From positions 1 to 53,840 of IMG/VR virus record IMGVR_UViG_3300007511_000030: a stretch of DNA of 53,840 nt; one strand, written 5' to 3'. A program made the position numbers and the translations under genes. This document shows positions 1 through 7,827 of this stretch, one piece after another (position 1 is the stretch's first letter; the number at the start of each line of letters is the position of its first letter). Origin of the DNA: a virus. The notes under the pieces were generated by a model. It was not told where the DNA came from. It worked only from the letters and a program-made list of their open reading frames with translations, and ran no database searches.

Positions 1-102
1 TCCGTCCACGCGTTCATCCCCTTCTTTCTCACGAACGTCGGTAGTCTCGCAGTCAAGCGCTTGCACACCAGTATGAGTCTGTGCAAGTGCAAGCCAAAGT
101 AG
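1..102 (+). CDS. possible 3' end of an upstream gene (partial)
   Basis: Frame 1 is open from the window edge to a TAG at 100-102 and would encode 33 residues with a hydrophobic stretch (HAFIPFFLTN). It overlaps the next gene by 22 bases, as is usual for these packed genes. The piece is too short to identify. A second frame is open almost as far, so this is only a weak case for a truncated gene. Confidence 0.3.
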   Translation, partial: SVHAFIPFFLTNVGSLAVKRLHTSMSLCKCKPK

Positions 103-416
103 CCCTTCTCGCCCTCCCCTTCCTTTCTGGCTGTGCGGCCCTAAAAACCGCTGGCGTCTCTGGCGTGGCGGCTGGCGTCGGTGGCTTGGTTGGCGGCCCC
201 GGCGGAGCGGCGGTTGGGGCGGCCCTTGGGGCCGGAACCACAAGCCTGCTCACAACTGGCTTAGATGGAAGCCAGTGCGACGCGCCAATCACTGGCTTCT
301 GGCCACTGATGGGCCAAGTCATCGAAGCGGGCGGCTGGCTTTTGGCGGGCATCATTCTCATTCCCCTGATCTTGGGCTACCTCATACCCAACGGATTTGA
401 GCGTAAAAAGAAATAA
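81..416 (+). CDS. small lipoprotein with C-terminal membrane helix; unimolecular spanin candidate
   Basis: The 111-residue product starts at GTG (81, or 87), since no ATG is in frame. Residues 6-17 are a short hydrophobic signal ending in the lipobox LSGC, so Cys18 could be lipidated. Next comes a glycine-rich stretch of glycine-zipper type (about residues 28-55), then one strong membrane helix near the C-terminus (WLLAGIILIPLILGYL) and a basic tail (ERKKK). An N-terminal lipid anchor plus a C-terminal inner-membrane helix is the known topology of unimolecular spanins such as phage T1 gp11, which fuse inner and outer membranes at lysis. The gene sits just before the scaffold and capsid genes. 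The glycine-rich middle is unlike the usual u-spanin ectodomain, so another envelope-inserted lipoprotein is possible. Confidence 0.6.
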   Translation: MQVQAKVALLALPFLSGCAALKTAGVSGVAAGVGGLVGGPGGAAVGAALGAGTTSLLTTGLDGSQCDAPITGFWPLMGQVIEAGGWLLAGIILIPLILGYLIPNGFERKKK

Positions 417-423
417 CGGTAAC

Positions 424-436
424 GGGGACGAAAAAA
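424..436 (+). promoter_or_regulatory. GGGACGA motif, copy 1 (before the scaffold operon)
   Basis: GGGGACGAAAAAA lies 8 bases after the stop of the lipoprotein gene and about 40 bases before the next start. It is one of six + strand intergenic copies, the others near 1850, 3187, 31733, 45637 and 48733. It is a candidate phage promoter start or RNA processing site; the function is inferred from recurrence and position only. Confidence 0.4.
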
Positions 437-477
437 CCTAGCATTCCAGACAAAATTACGGAGACACGGAGCGATGA

Positions 478-756
478 ATGAACCAGCAAGCAGCACTGAA
501 GGCGATCGAGTCGTTGGAGCGATCAAAGGGGTGGGTCTACGTAAAAGAAGTAATGGCCCAAGAAATCATGTCGGCGGCCAACCAAATCGCCGAACACAGA
601 AAGATGGAGATTGAAGAGATCAATTTCCGACGAGGAGCAATCTGGGCCGCACAGAGATTGCTCGATTTACCTGATCGACTGAAGCTCCGTCTGGAGAATG
701 AGGTCGCTCTAAATTCCGCTAAGGCCGAACCGGAGAAACCACATGGCACAGACTGA
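478..756 (+). CDS. small helical protein upstream of scaffold, unknown function
   Basis: This 92-residue, mostly helical protein has a charged C-terminal tail (AEPEKPHGTD). The sequence before it reads GGAGACACGGAGCGATGAATG, so the ribosome site is good; the ATG at 478 fixes the frame, while a second ATG at 474 is out of frame. It overlaps the scaffold gene by 14 bases, suggesting coupled translation. The middle is rich in Ala, Ile and Glu (EIMSAANQIAEHRKMEIEEI). Genes at this place in podoviruses are often small head-assembly proteins, but I do not recognise the family. Confidence 0.7.
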   Translation: MNQQAALKAIESLERSKGWVYVKEVMAQEIMSAANQIAEHRKMEIEEINFRRGAIWAAQRLLDLPDRLKLRLENEVALNSAKAEPEKPHGTD

Positions 757-1774
757 GAGTAAAGAAGAACAGGTAGCTAACGTCGATCGTATGGCTGCTC
801 AAGCAATGGGGGTAGAACCCACCCCTGCAACCCCCTCAACCGCACCAGATCCCCTGGGCGCTACTGAGGACAAAGACCGCCCGACCGAGCAAGAAAAAGC
901 CGCAGAAAAAGGCGCCCCGGAAACCGAAGCCGACAAAATGAAGGCTGATCCGGTGACGTATGAAGTTGCTTTCGGCGATAAAGATAAGCGCAAACTTACC
1001 GACGCCCAGATCGCATCGACCTTTGGCCGATACCGCGACCTCAACTATAAGCACAGCCAGATGAAGCCGGTCTTCGATGTGGCAAATGTCCTTATGGAGA
1101 GATACGGCGGCGATGCAGCAGACGTAGCCAAGGCAATGATAGACGCCGCCAAGAAAGAAGAAGCTTCACAACGCGGCGAAGTCGGATCCGAAGGTAATCC
1201 AGAAATTAACGAGGACGTTGGAAACGACGCGCTCAAAGTCTGGGAAGAAGAGAACGCGGTCAAAGCACCCCCTGGCTACCGCGCCATTGCCCAAAACATG
1301 CAAGCCCTGCAAGAGATGCAGCTGCGGACCCAGCAGATGATGCAGCAGGTTGTTGCGGGAACCCAAGCCGTTGGAGACGCCGCCCAGCAAACAGTATCCG
1401 GCGCCGCGCAGCAGGCGGAGATGGCGTCTCGTCAGCAGATCGCCAACAATCTGGATCGCGCCCAGGCCAAAGTCGGCCTCCCAGACGAGGCGGGCCAGGA
1501 CTTTATGATGTTCGCAACAGAGATGGGATTCACCCCGGAAGACTTTGTGGATGCCGACCTGACAGTCCGCGTCGCAGAAGCATTCGCTAACTCGCTAAAG
1601 TCTGGCGAATACGACCGAATGAGATCAATAAACGAACGCCGCACCGCGTATACCGGAACAATGGGAGATTCCCCATCAACGTCCACAACGGCAGCGGAAC
1701 CAACAGACGAAATGGATGACACGCTCAACCGTCTGGCTCAGGCGACGCTCTCCCAACGAAATCAACCGCTCTAA
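743..1774 (+). CDS. capsid scaffolding protein
   Basis: The 343-residue product lies between portal-side genes and the major capsid gene, the usual place for scaffold. The first 75 residues are very acidic and low in complexity (Thr, Pro, Glu). A region at about residues 70-100 (YEVAFGDKDKRKLTDAQI) resembles the start of T7-type scaffold proteins. It is followed by a Gln- and Met-rich helical segment (residues 180-225) likely to form coiled coil, and a flexible Ser/Thr-rich tail. Scaffold proteins guide procapsid assembly and then leave or are degraded. The call rests on position, composition and length. Confidence 0.75.
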   Translation: MAQTESKEEQVANVDRMAAQAMGVEPTPATPSTAPDPLGATEDKDRPTEQEKAAEKGAPETEADKMKADPVTYEVAFGDKDKRKLTDAQIASTFGRYRDLNYKHSQMKPVFDVANVLMERYGGDAADVAKAMIDAAKKEEASQRGEVGSEGNPEINEDVGNDALKVWEEENAVKAPPGYRAIAQNMQALQEMQLRTQQMMQQVVAGTQAVGDAAQQTVSGAAQQAEMASRQQIANNLDRAQAKVGLPDEAGQDFMMFATEMGFTPEDFVDADLTVRVAEAFANSLKSGEYDRMRSINERRTAYTGTMGDSPSTSTTAAEPTDEMDDTLNRLAQATLSQRNQPL

Positions 1775-1775
1775 C

Positions 1776-1841
1776 GAATCGGCCCCGGTCCTACAACCTC
1801 ACCCCGCGCTCCCTCCTCCGTGGATGGATCGGGGTCGATTC
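1776..1841 (+). other. long stem-loop between scaffold and capsid genes
   Basis: Bases 1776-1791 and 1826-1841 pair as a 16-bp stem with two G-U pairs and a 34-base loop. The stem starts one base after the scaffold stop and is followed at once by ACTAACTAGGGACGA. No T-tract follows directly, although TTTTT occurs at 1861-1865. It could be a terminator, an mRNA-stability element or a processing site that sets capsid level relative to scaffold. Confidence 0.5.
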
Positions 1842-1846
1842 ACTAA

Positions 1847-1860
1847 CTAGGGACGAAAAC
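1847..1860 (+). promoter_or_regulatory. GGGACGA motif, copy 2 (before major capsid)
   Basis: CTAGGGACGAAAAC lies about 140 bases upstream of the capsid start. The following bases (TTTTTCATTAAGG) closely match those after copy 4 at 31732 (TTTACATAAGG), so these two copies share about 25 bases. The 5' flank CGATTCACTAACTA somewhat resembles the 3' half of a T7-type promoter, which may be chance. Confidence 0.45.
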
Positions 1861-1998
1861 TTTTTCATTAAGGTGTTAAATCCACCTATCAGGCGCTACG
1901 GCTCCTGATTTGAAGCGTACCCCGAACCTGCGACGGACATTCCGCAGACGGCAAATCGCAAAAAACCGTTTAACCACTTTATATAGGAGACCATTACT

Positions 1999-3180
1999 AT
2001 GGCCGCTATTCAAGGTTTACGGGGCACAGGCGAATTTGGCGTCGACTTCCGCCCCAAAAACTACCGTGAGTTGTTCACGCTGCTGGAACCCAATGGTTCT
2101 GCGCCGCTGAACGCTCTTCTCGCCATGACTCAGGGTGAAGCAACAGATGACCCCGAGTTTAAGCATTTTCGAGATGAGATGCCTGAGCGAAAAATGAAAA
2201 TCAACAACAGCGGCGGGTACAACGCTACCGCAACCGCGCTGACCGTTGACTCGTCTGACACCACCAAGTTCGTCATTGACGGTGCAATCATCGTGAACGT
2301 GAACACGGGTGAGGTCATGCAGGCTTCTGCTGACGCAACCACCGCAACTGCGATCACCGTTGCTCGAAATATTGGGGGCACGACTCTCACTATCTCAGAC
2401 GACGATGATTTGATTGTTGCTGGCTTTGCAGCTCAGGAAGGGGCCACCAGCCCGACAGCCGTATCATTTGATGCGACGGCTGCGTCGAACTACACCCAGA
2501 TCTTCAGAACCGCTTTCAAGGTCACTGAAACTCTGCGTGCGACGTACCTGCGGACTGGTGACAAAGAAGACGAAGTAACCCAGAAAGGCCTCAAACTCCA
2601 CATGAGCGACATCGAACGCGCCATGTTCTGGGGTAAGAAGCACGAGGCCAGCGGTACTACCGCTCAACCCACCCGCTACACTGGCGGACTCCTCAACTCG
2701 ATGACGACCGTACTGGATGCGGACGCCTCGCCTTACGGCTCCGGCGGCATCACGGAAGATGAGTTTGACCAGGCGCTGATCGAAACCATTTTCGCATTTG
2801 GCTCCAAGCAGAAGATCGCCTTTTGTGGCGCTCGTGTCTGCTCGCTGATGCAGAAGATGGGTAAAGATCGGTGGCAGCCCACCGTTGTCGATGGTGCATA
2901 CGGCGTCTCCATGACCCGTTACGCTACCTTCGCAGGAGACCTGATGGTCCATCTCCACCCGCAGTTCCGGCAGATCCCCGGCATGGCAAACTCCATGGTC
3001 ATCGTTGATCTTCCGTGGGTCCGATATCGCTACCTCAAAGGCCGCGATACCCAGCTTCTGAAAGGCCGTCAGGCGCCGGATGAAGATGCGGTGAAACATG
3101 AGTACCTGACCGAATGCGGTCTGGAACTCATGCAGGACAAGGTCCACGCTCACATCAAAAACTGGACGGCTCTGGCCTAA
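1999..3180 (+). CDS. major capsid protein
   Basis: The 393-residue product follows the scaffold gene and a 224-base leader. The ribosome site AGGAGACC lies 6 bases before the ATG. The protein resembles the SU10-type major capsid family (DUF5309, HK97 fold): an N-terminal FRPKNYREL segment, a Thr/Ala-rich beta domain at about residues 75-160 that may be the inserted or peripheral domain, then a segment with AFWGKKHE-like helix character (ERAMFWGKKHE, about residue 208) and a long C-terminal axial domain. The leader contains a large hairpin, a GGGACGA motif and little else, and a strong terminator follows at 3221, as expected for an abundant product. Confidence 0.85.
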   Translation: MAAIQGLRGTGEFGVDFRPKNYRELFTLLEPNGSAPLNALLAMTQGEATDDPEFKHFRDEMPERKMKINNSGGYNATATALTVDSSDTTKFVIDGAIIVNVNTGEVMQASADATTATAITVARNIGGTTLTISDDDDLIVAGFAAQEGATSPTAVSFDATAASNYTQIFRTAFKVTETLRATYLRTGDKEDEVTQKGLKLHMSDIERAMFWGKKHEASGTTAQPTRYTGGLLNSMTTVLDADASPYGSGGITEDEFDQALIETIFAFGSKQKIAFCGARVCSLMQKMGKDRWQPTVVDGAYGVSMTRYATFAGDLMVHLHPQFRQIPGMANSMVIVDLPWVRYRYLKGRDTQLLKGRQAPDEDAVKHEYLTECGLELMQDKVHAHIKNWTALA

Positions 3181-3183
3181 GTT

Positions 3184-3193
3184 CTAGGGACGA
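3184..3193 (+). promoter_or_regulatory. GGGACGA motif, copy 3 (after major capsid)
   Basis: CTAGGGACGA begins four bases after the capsid stop and lies upstream of the terminator at 3221. Flanking bases allow a tiny AGG/CCT hairpin with loop GACGA. Its place between capsid and terminator fits an RNA processing site at least as well as a promoter. Confidence 0.4.
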
Positions 3194-3220
3194 CCTTACC
3201 CAGTTTTTTGGGCTTAATAA

Positions 3221-3253
3221 GGGTCACGGCAATTTTGCCGTGGCCCTTTTTTT
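3221..3253 (+). terminator. rho-independent terminator after major capsid
   Basis: A 12-bp stem (GGGTCACGGCAA with TTGCCGTGGCCC, one G-U pair) and a two-base loop are followed by an unbroken run of seven T. It lies 40 bases after the capsid stop and only 14 bases before the next start, so partial read-through probably lowers expression of the connector and tail genes relative to capsid. Confidence 0.85.
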
Positions 3254-3266
3254 ATGAGGATTGAGC

Positions 3267-3497
3267 ATGACTGAAGAGAAGAAAGCAGCAAAAGAGACCC
3301 CCAAAGAACCATCTTTCATCGAATACGTATCCAAAGAACCGGAGCCTATGATGTTCGATGTCGCTTACCCAGGCGGGGGATGGATCTGCGAAGGCAAAAA
3401 AACCGATGGCCGTCTGACATGGAGAGTGAGATCCGATCAGACAAAGAACTTTGAGAAGCATCATTTCTTCCTGACCGGTCGAATACTTAAGGTATAG
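3267..3497 (+). CDS. small acidic/basic phage protein, unknown function
   Basis: The 76-residue product begins with a charged segment (MTEEKKAAKETPKEP) and continues with an aromatic, beta-like core (VAYPGGGWICEG, GRLTWRV, NFEKHHFF). The ATG at 3267 has AGGATTGAGC before it; an in-frame TTG six bases earlier is less likely. It lies between capsid and head-tail connector genes. Small proteins here can be head decoration or head-completion proteins, but no family is recognised. Confidence 0.65.
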   Translation: MTEEKKAAKETPKEPSFIEYVSKEPEPMMFDVAYPGGGWICEGKKTDGRLTWRVRSDQTKNFEKHHFFLTGRILKV

Positions 3498-3500
3498 CAA

Positions 3501-4019
3501 ATGGTAGAAGACCGAATACTGAACCCCCAGATTCCCGGCACTTACAGCCCTCTGGAATCATTGGCTCACTCAGCTCTCAGACGATTCGGCGATTTCCACC
3601 CAGCAAGCTCAGACGGGGATGTCATCCTGATGTTCTTGGAGTTTGGCAATCAGACCATAGACGAAGTTCGTAATCACCCGTACTGGGATTCCACAGAGCT
3701 GGACTACTACAGGCATCCCCAGGACATACGGGAAATAAACGACAACATCATGATTCAAGGTCTTCTTATGCAGTACGCCATCCAGCAAGGAAGCGCCAAC
3801 ATCCAGGTTTACGCGCCGATGTATTACCAGGTTCTTAACAAAGAACTATGGGATCGTCTGAACCGCGTAGACACGGTAAATGGCGGCGGCGGAGGAAATA
3901 CCGCAATTCGGCTCAGACGGGTCGATGAATCCGGCCTAAGCACAACTAGGGCTGGCGCTAAAAAGACAAGTCCAATAACCGGGCTAGACCTAAAAACCAC
4001 GACTACCTCATCTAGCTAA
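3501..4019 (+). CDS. head-tail connector / adaptor protein (gp11-like)
   Basis: The 172-residue product follows the capsid gene and overlaps the nozzle gene by one base (TAATG). The N-terminal 130 residues look helical and contain PLESLAHSALRRFGDF, a region with MFLEFGNQTIDEVRNHPYW, and MIQGLLMQYAIQQGSAN. This is the pattern of podoviral adaptor or tail-tube A proteins that sit under the portal. The last 40 residues are Gly-, Ser- and Thr-rich and probably disordered. Position directly before the large beta-rich tail protein supports the call. Confidence 0.65.
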   Translation: MVEDRILNPQIPGTYSPLESLAHSALRRFGDFHPASSDGDVILMFLEFGNQTIDEVRNHPYWDSTELDYYRHPQDIREINDNIMIQGLLMQYAIQQGSANIQVYAPMYYQVLNKELWDRLNRVDTVNGGGGGNTAIRLRRVDESGLSTTRAGAKKTSPITGLDLKTTTTSSS

Positions 4020-5521
4020 TGAGTACCGGCACGAAATCTCGTTCCGGTGTCGCGGTTAAGACATTCGCTTACGAGACATTCTCAGGACTCGACAGCTCAA
4101 GAGATGCCCGATCACAGGACACCGGAAAGAATCAATCCCTTATTCGTCTGGACAACGGGTATTGTGATTGGCGCGGCCAGATAACAAGAGATCCAGGCGC
4201 AGAACACCGCATTGGAGAATACCAAGTAAACCACGTTACTTTCTATGGCCCAAACAAATTAGCCTGGGCAGAGAAAACCGGCGGGGAAATAGCATTTAAC
4301 ACTGATGACAGCATCAGAATCGCAAAGTACCCAATCAACGCCCGTGTTTCCAGCACGGTATTCAATCGTAAGGTCCACTTTGGAGCAGCCGCCCTGCCCC
4401 CGTACAATTTTGACGGGGCAAAATGGGAGGCCACCAAGTCCCCAGCGCTTGCGAATCTAGCACCCGCATACTTCACCTCGATCCAGAGACGACTGGCCGT
4501 ATCGGGAATCCCTGGCAAGGAAACTGAAGTCCATCTATCCCGCGTCGATAACGAAGGGGTCTTCCCAGACGATGAAGCAGATGATGAAGTAAGCGCACTT
4601 CGCGCCGGGTATATAAACATCGCAAATATACTCGGCACCGCAGACCAGATCACGGGCATCTCCAGTTTCGAGCAAAACCGCCTGGCAATCTTCACCCAAG
4701 ACCGTACCTTCATCTACGCGATCGACCCCAGCATATCTAACTGGTATCTGGATGATCGGGCCAATATCAATATTGGAACCATCTCGCATAACAGTATTGC
4801 GCACGCGGGAACAGACCTGCTGTTCTGTTCCAGATCCGGCATCCACTCAATTAAGCGGTCAGAAGACAACGGAATCATGGTGTACAGCCAGTCCATGTCT
4901 GACCGGGTTGAGATCATTTACCGAGACCTAGTGTCTCAAGTTGAAAACGTCGAGGACATTTCTGCTGTATTCGACCAGGACGAGGGGCAGTACCACGTCT
5001 TCTTCCCCATCGCTGGCGGCCAGGACACAAAAAAACTGACATTAACCCTGAACCCCCAATCAGAAACTTCCATTAAATGGAGCACCGGCGACTTTGTGAA
5101 AGCCAGATGCGGCGCTTTTCTTGGGGGTCAATTTGCACTGGGAACCCCAGGCGGTTTGTACAACGTAAGGAAAGTAGAGGACATCACTGACATTGGCCCG
5201 GAGATGGTGGTCCAGACGCCCATTCTCTGGTGCGGGTCTTTAACCCAGACGAAAGACTGCTACAGCCTGTCTATTCAGGCCCAAGGAACTGGCAATTTAA
5301 CAGTCGAAGCAGTAGACGAAAACGGCCGAGATCTTGGCTCATTATTTTTCGATGTTGAGCCGTCTGGTGCGGACGACACATTTGTAGGTAGCGTGCCATT
5401 ATCCGCACAATATGAACGCAAATTCGATACCCGATTTCGAGGTATCCAGCTCAAATTCACGACCAAAGCCGCAGGGCTTTTCCGTCTGATTGGATTCGCT
5501 ATAAACATACGCGAGACTTAA
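4019..5521 (+). CDS. tail nozzle / stabilisation protein (P22 gp10- or T7 gp12-like)
   Basis: The 500-residue, beta-rich protein lies next to the connector gene with a one-base overlap. It shows repeated blade-like segments, including KLAWAEKTGGEIAF, GISSFEQNRLAIFTQDRTF and HAGTDLLFCSRSGIHSI, the last being typical of beta-propeller tail nozzle proteins of short-tailed phages. The C-terminal 130 residues form another beta domain. The protein would form the hexameric nozzle below the adaptor. Subtype between P22 and T7 kinds cannot be fixed by eye. Confidence 0.7.
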   Translation: MSTGTKSRSGVAVKTFAYETFSGLDSSRDARSQDTGKNQSLIRLDNGYCDWRGQITRDPGAEHRIGEYQVNHVTFYGPNKLAWAEKTGGEIAFNTDDSIRIAKYPINARVSSTVFNRKVHFGAAALPPYNFDGAKWEATKSPALANLAPAYFTSIQRRLAVSGIPGKETEVHLSRVDNEGVFPDDEADDEVSALRAGYINIANILGTADQITGISSFEQNRLAIFTQDRTFIYAIDPSISNWYLDDRANINIGTISHNSIAHAGTDLLFCSRSGIHSIKRSEDNGIMVYSQSMSDRVEIIYRDLVSQVENVEDISAVFDQDEGQYHVFFPIAGGQDTKKLTLTLNPQSETSIKWSTGDFVKARCGAFLGGQFALGTPGGLYNVRKVEDITDIGPEMVVQTPILWCGSLTQTKDCYSLSIQAQGTGNLTVEAVDENGRDLGSLFFDVEPSGADDTFVGSVPLSAQYERKFDTRFRGIQLKFTTKAAGLFRLIGFAINIRET

Positions 5522-5522
5522 T

Positions 5523-7343
5523 ATGGCACGACTTAGACAACAGTACCCTCAAAACTACGGTTCTACGGGAAATATCAACACCGAGTTTGAGAGTATCGTT
5601 CGATATCTCAACTCCGCAGAACTGGGTGATAAGACTGTCGCCGAGCTGCTCGACATTCTTTTTGATGAAGACGGGGTATTCGACGGCCCCATCGAGCTCC
5701 GCAAAGATTCTTCTGCGGGAATCCAGTACCGGGTTGGCACCTACACGAATTCGGAAACCGGCTGGATAACTATTGTCCCGCTGTCGGAAATCACGGGCGC
5801 AGCAGGGTCAGACGTCGGTGAAATCGGAGCGCCGATCTTCCATGGCCGCGCCGACTTCACAGCCACCGCTTCTCAGACGGATTTTGATTACGTCCACGAA
5901 TCGACCGATGAATTACTGGTCTATGTAAACGGTGTTCTAAAACGGTCAGGCTCGTCTTACGACTACACCACCAACGCAACTGGCGGAACCGGCAGCGCGG
6001 GAGTTGTTACCTTCAATACCGGCCTAACCGCCGGTAACGTGGTCACGATATTCAAGGTCCGCACCACAGCCATCACTGGCTACACCCGTACAGATGTTGT
6101 AACAACTGGATCACAGTCTGTATTCGCCTTTGTTCACGACGATGACACTCAATTAAACGTATACAAGAACGGAATACTCCAGAGATCTGGGGGATCTTAC
6201 GACTACACATCAAGCGCGACGTCAAACACAGTTACATTCAACACAGCAGTCTCATCCGGCAATACAGTCACCATCTTAACTGTCGAGAACGTATCTTCTC
6301 AGGTCGTGACCGGGCTAATGCTCCAGGCCAATTTCTGTGACACGACAACCGGCTTAATCGACTTCGGCAAAATTACGATTGACGCCAACGAAATTCCCCA
6401 GGGCAAGGTCGCCACGCTAACCACCGACCTCGGGGCCAAGGCAAAACTGACATCGAGCGCAACCACGCCCACCGCTCCGGCTACAGGGGAGTTATGGCAC
6501 GACACCTCGTCGTCCCCAAACAAGCTGAAGTTCTATGACGGAACCCAGTGGCTGACTACCAGCCCGGAATCTTCACTTCCAGTATTCGCCGCATCGAATG
6601 CGAATCACGCGCTCCATGTTAATGGTACGGGAACCGCGCTCGAATATAAATCAGTCGACTTAAGCAGCGTTGTCGCCGTCTCCACCAAAGGTGTTGCAAA
6701 CGGTGTTGCATCCCTCGACTCCAACGCACGCATCCCAGAAGCACAACTACCAACAACGCTCAGCTCTGAGTCCCTTCATGCGCACCCCAAAGGCACCACT
6801 TCGGTTGATCAGATAATCCTTGAAAATGGCGGAAGTCTTTACTCTTCCGCGCCCATCATCACCTTTACTGGTGGAAGTGGCACTGGCGCCGTCGCTACCT
6901 GCACCATCAATGGCGGTATTGTCGACACAATAACACTGACCGACGGGGGTGTCGGATACGATACTGCTCCCACAATCTCTTTCTCCGCTCCCCCAACGGG
7001 CGGAACAACCCCCATTGCCCGCGCGATCATGCTCCACAACCCAAACGCGGACAACATCGTCAAGGATGGAAGCTACAACATCAAGACGATCTTCAAGCAA
7101 AAGATCAATCTCGACGCCATCCACATCGCACTAACATCCGGCACTTGCGTAGTGCAACTTACCGTCGACGGCGCAACTGTTGGCACAACTTACTCCGCTT
7201 CTTCTGCTGGCATAACCAGCACTTTCGCGACCGCTATTCAGGTCGACTCAACCACCTCCGCAAAGAAGATCGGGTACGTGATTACTAGCGCCTCGAATCC
7301 AACAGATCTTGCCGTCACTGTTGCAACCAGCAGACTGAACTAA
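5523..7343 (+). CDS. tail fibre protein 1
   Basis: The 606-residue protein begins three bases after the nozzle gene. Residues 1-80 resemble the start of the second fibre gene at 50927 (LDILFDEDGVFDG here, LDDIFNSSGAFDS there; QYRVGTYTNSETGW and QVRIGTFSSPAAGW), so the two probably share a virion-attachment adaptor. Residues 105-260 hold two tandem beta repeats (YVNGVLKRSGSSYDYT and YKNGILQRSGGSYDYT). A segment GELWHDTSSSPNKLKFYDG (about residue 320) is typical of fibre shafts. The C-terminal third is beta-rich with a GGSGTGAVAT-type repeat. It probably contributes to receptor binding. Confidence 0.8.
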   Translation: MARLRQQYPQNYGSTGNINTEFESIVRYLNSAELGDKTVAELLDILFDEDGVFDGPIELRKDSSAGIQYRVGTYTNSETGWITIVPLSEITGAAGSDVGEIGAPIFHGRADFTATASQTDFDYVHESTDELLVYVNGVLKRSGSSYDYTTNATGGTGSAGVVTFNTGLTAGNVVTIFKVRTTAITGYTRTDVVTTGSQSVFAFVHDDDTQLNVYKNGILQRSGGSYDYTSSATSNTVTFNTAVSSGNTVTILTVENVSSQVVTGLMLQANFCDTTTGLIDFGKITIDANEIPQGKVATLTTDLGAKAKLTSSATTPTAPATGELWHDTSSSPNKLKFYDGTQWLTTSPESSLPVFAASNANHALHVNGTGTALEYKSVDLSSVVAVSTKGVANGVASLDSNARIPEAQLPTTLSSESLHAHPKGTTSVDQIILENGGSLYSSAPIITFTGGSGTGAVATCTINGGIVDTITLTDGGVGYDTAPTISFSAPPTGGTTPIARAIMLHNPNADNIVKDGSYNIKTIFKQKINLDAIHIALTSGTCVVQLTVDGATVGTTYSASSAGITSTFATAIQVDSTTSAKKIGYVITSASNPTDLAVTVATSRLN

Positions 7344-7345
7344 TT

Positions 7346-7825
7346 ATGGGAGAAGTAACACTCATTGATATGCACATCGAGCTGGCGTGCGGAGACGAAG
7401 AAGCAATCCAGTTTTGCCACATTCTTGGCCGCATGATGCGCCTCGCTGATGATCTTGTTGATGGAGATTCTGAAAACATGGGTTCAGACATGTCTGAACT
7501 GCTGTATCGAATGTTTGTAGATATGCAACTCAATCCGTTTTACCAGAAACACAGAGACGTTTTAACCGCATCGGCGGGCGTAGACATCCTTCTTTGGGAT
7601 GTCAGCAACGACTGGGCCAAAAGCTCAGTCCCCAAGGAGCAGGTATTTGGTTTTGTTTACCGGATGGCCGTAAACACCTTTATCACGGTGGGGATGATCT
7701 GCGGGGGGATGAGTCATGCCCGCAATATGATCAAGCGAATATTTGAATTTAACCAGTTCCGAGACAATGAAGAGCAACTTGAAGATTGGATTAAGGAACA
7801 CCACGAGATGAGAAAAGAGGCTTAG
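7346..7825 (+). CDS. helical tail-region protein with DDLVDGD motif, unknown function
   Basis: The 159-residue all-helical product lies between fibre and internal virion genes. It has a conserved-looking acidic motif (MRLADDLVDGD, about residues 31-41) and NPFYQKHRDVL, VDILLWDVSNDW segments. I recall similar small proteins near tail genes of marine short-tailed phages, without known function. The acid-rich helix recalls isoprenoid-synthase folds, but no second acidic motif is clear. It could be a virion component or a chaperone for internal proteins. Confidence 0.65.
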   Translation: MGEVTLIDMHIELACGDEEAIQFCHILGRMMRLADDLVDGDSENMGSDMSELLYRMFVDMQLNPFYQKHRDVLTASAGVDILLWDVSNDWAKSSVPKEQVFGFVYRMAVNTFITVGMICGGMSHARNMIKRIFEFNQFRDNEEQLEDWIKEHHEMRKEA

Positions 7826-7827
7826 TT

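Noticed and set aside
1830-1860. T7-type promoter at the capsid leader
   Set aside because: The similarity covers only CACTA..A.GGGA and no RNA polymerase is seen. It is kept only as a part of the GGGACGA motif.
1910-2110. 66-residue basic frame upstream of and inside capsid
   Set aside because: It overlaps the capsid start in another frame, has a non-ATG start and no ribosome site. The Arg-rich start is probably chance.
2464-3153. 229-residue reverse-strand frame inside the major capsid gene
   Set aside because: It is shadowed by a clear capsid gene with matching context; the reverse product has no recognisable motif.
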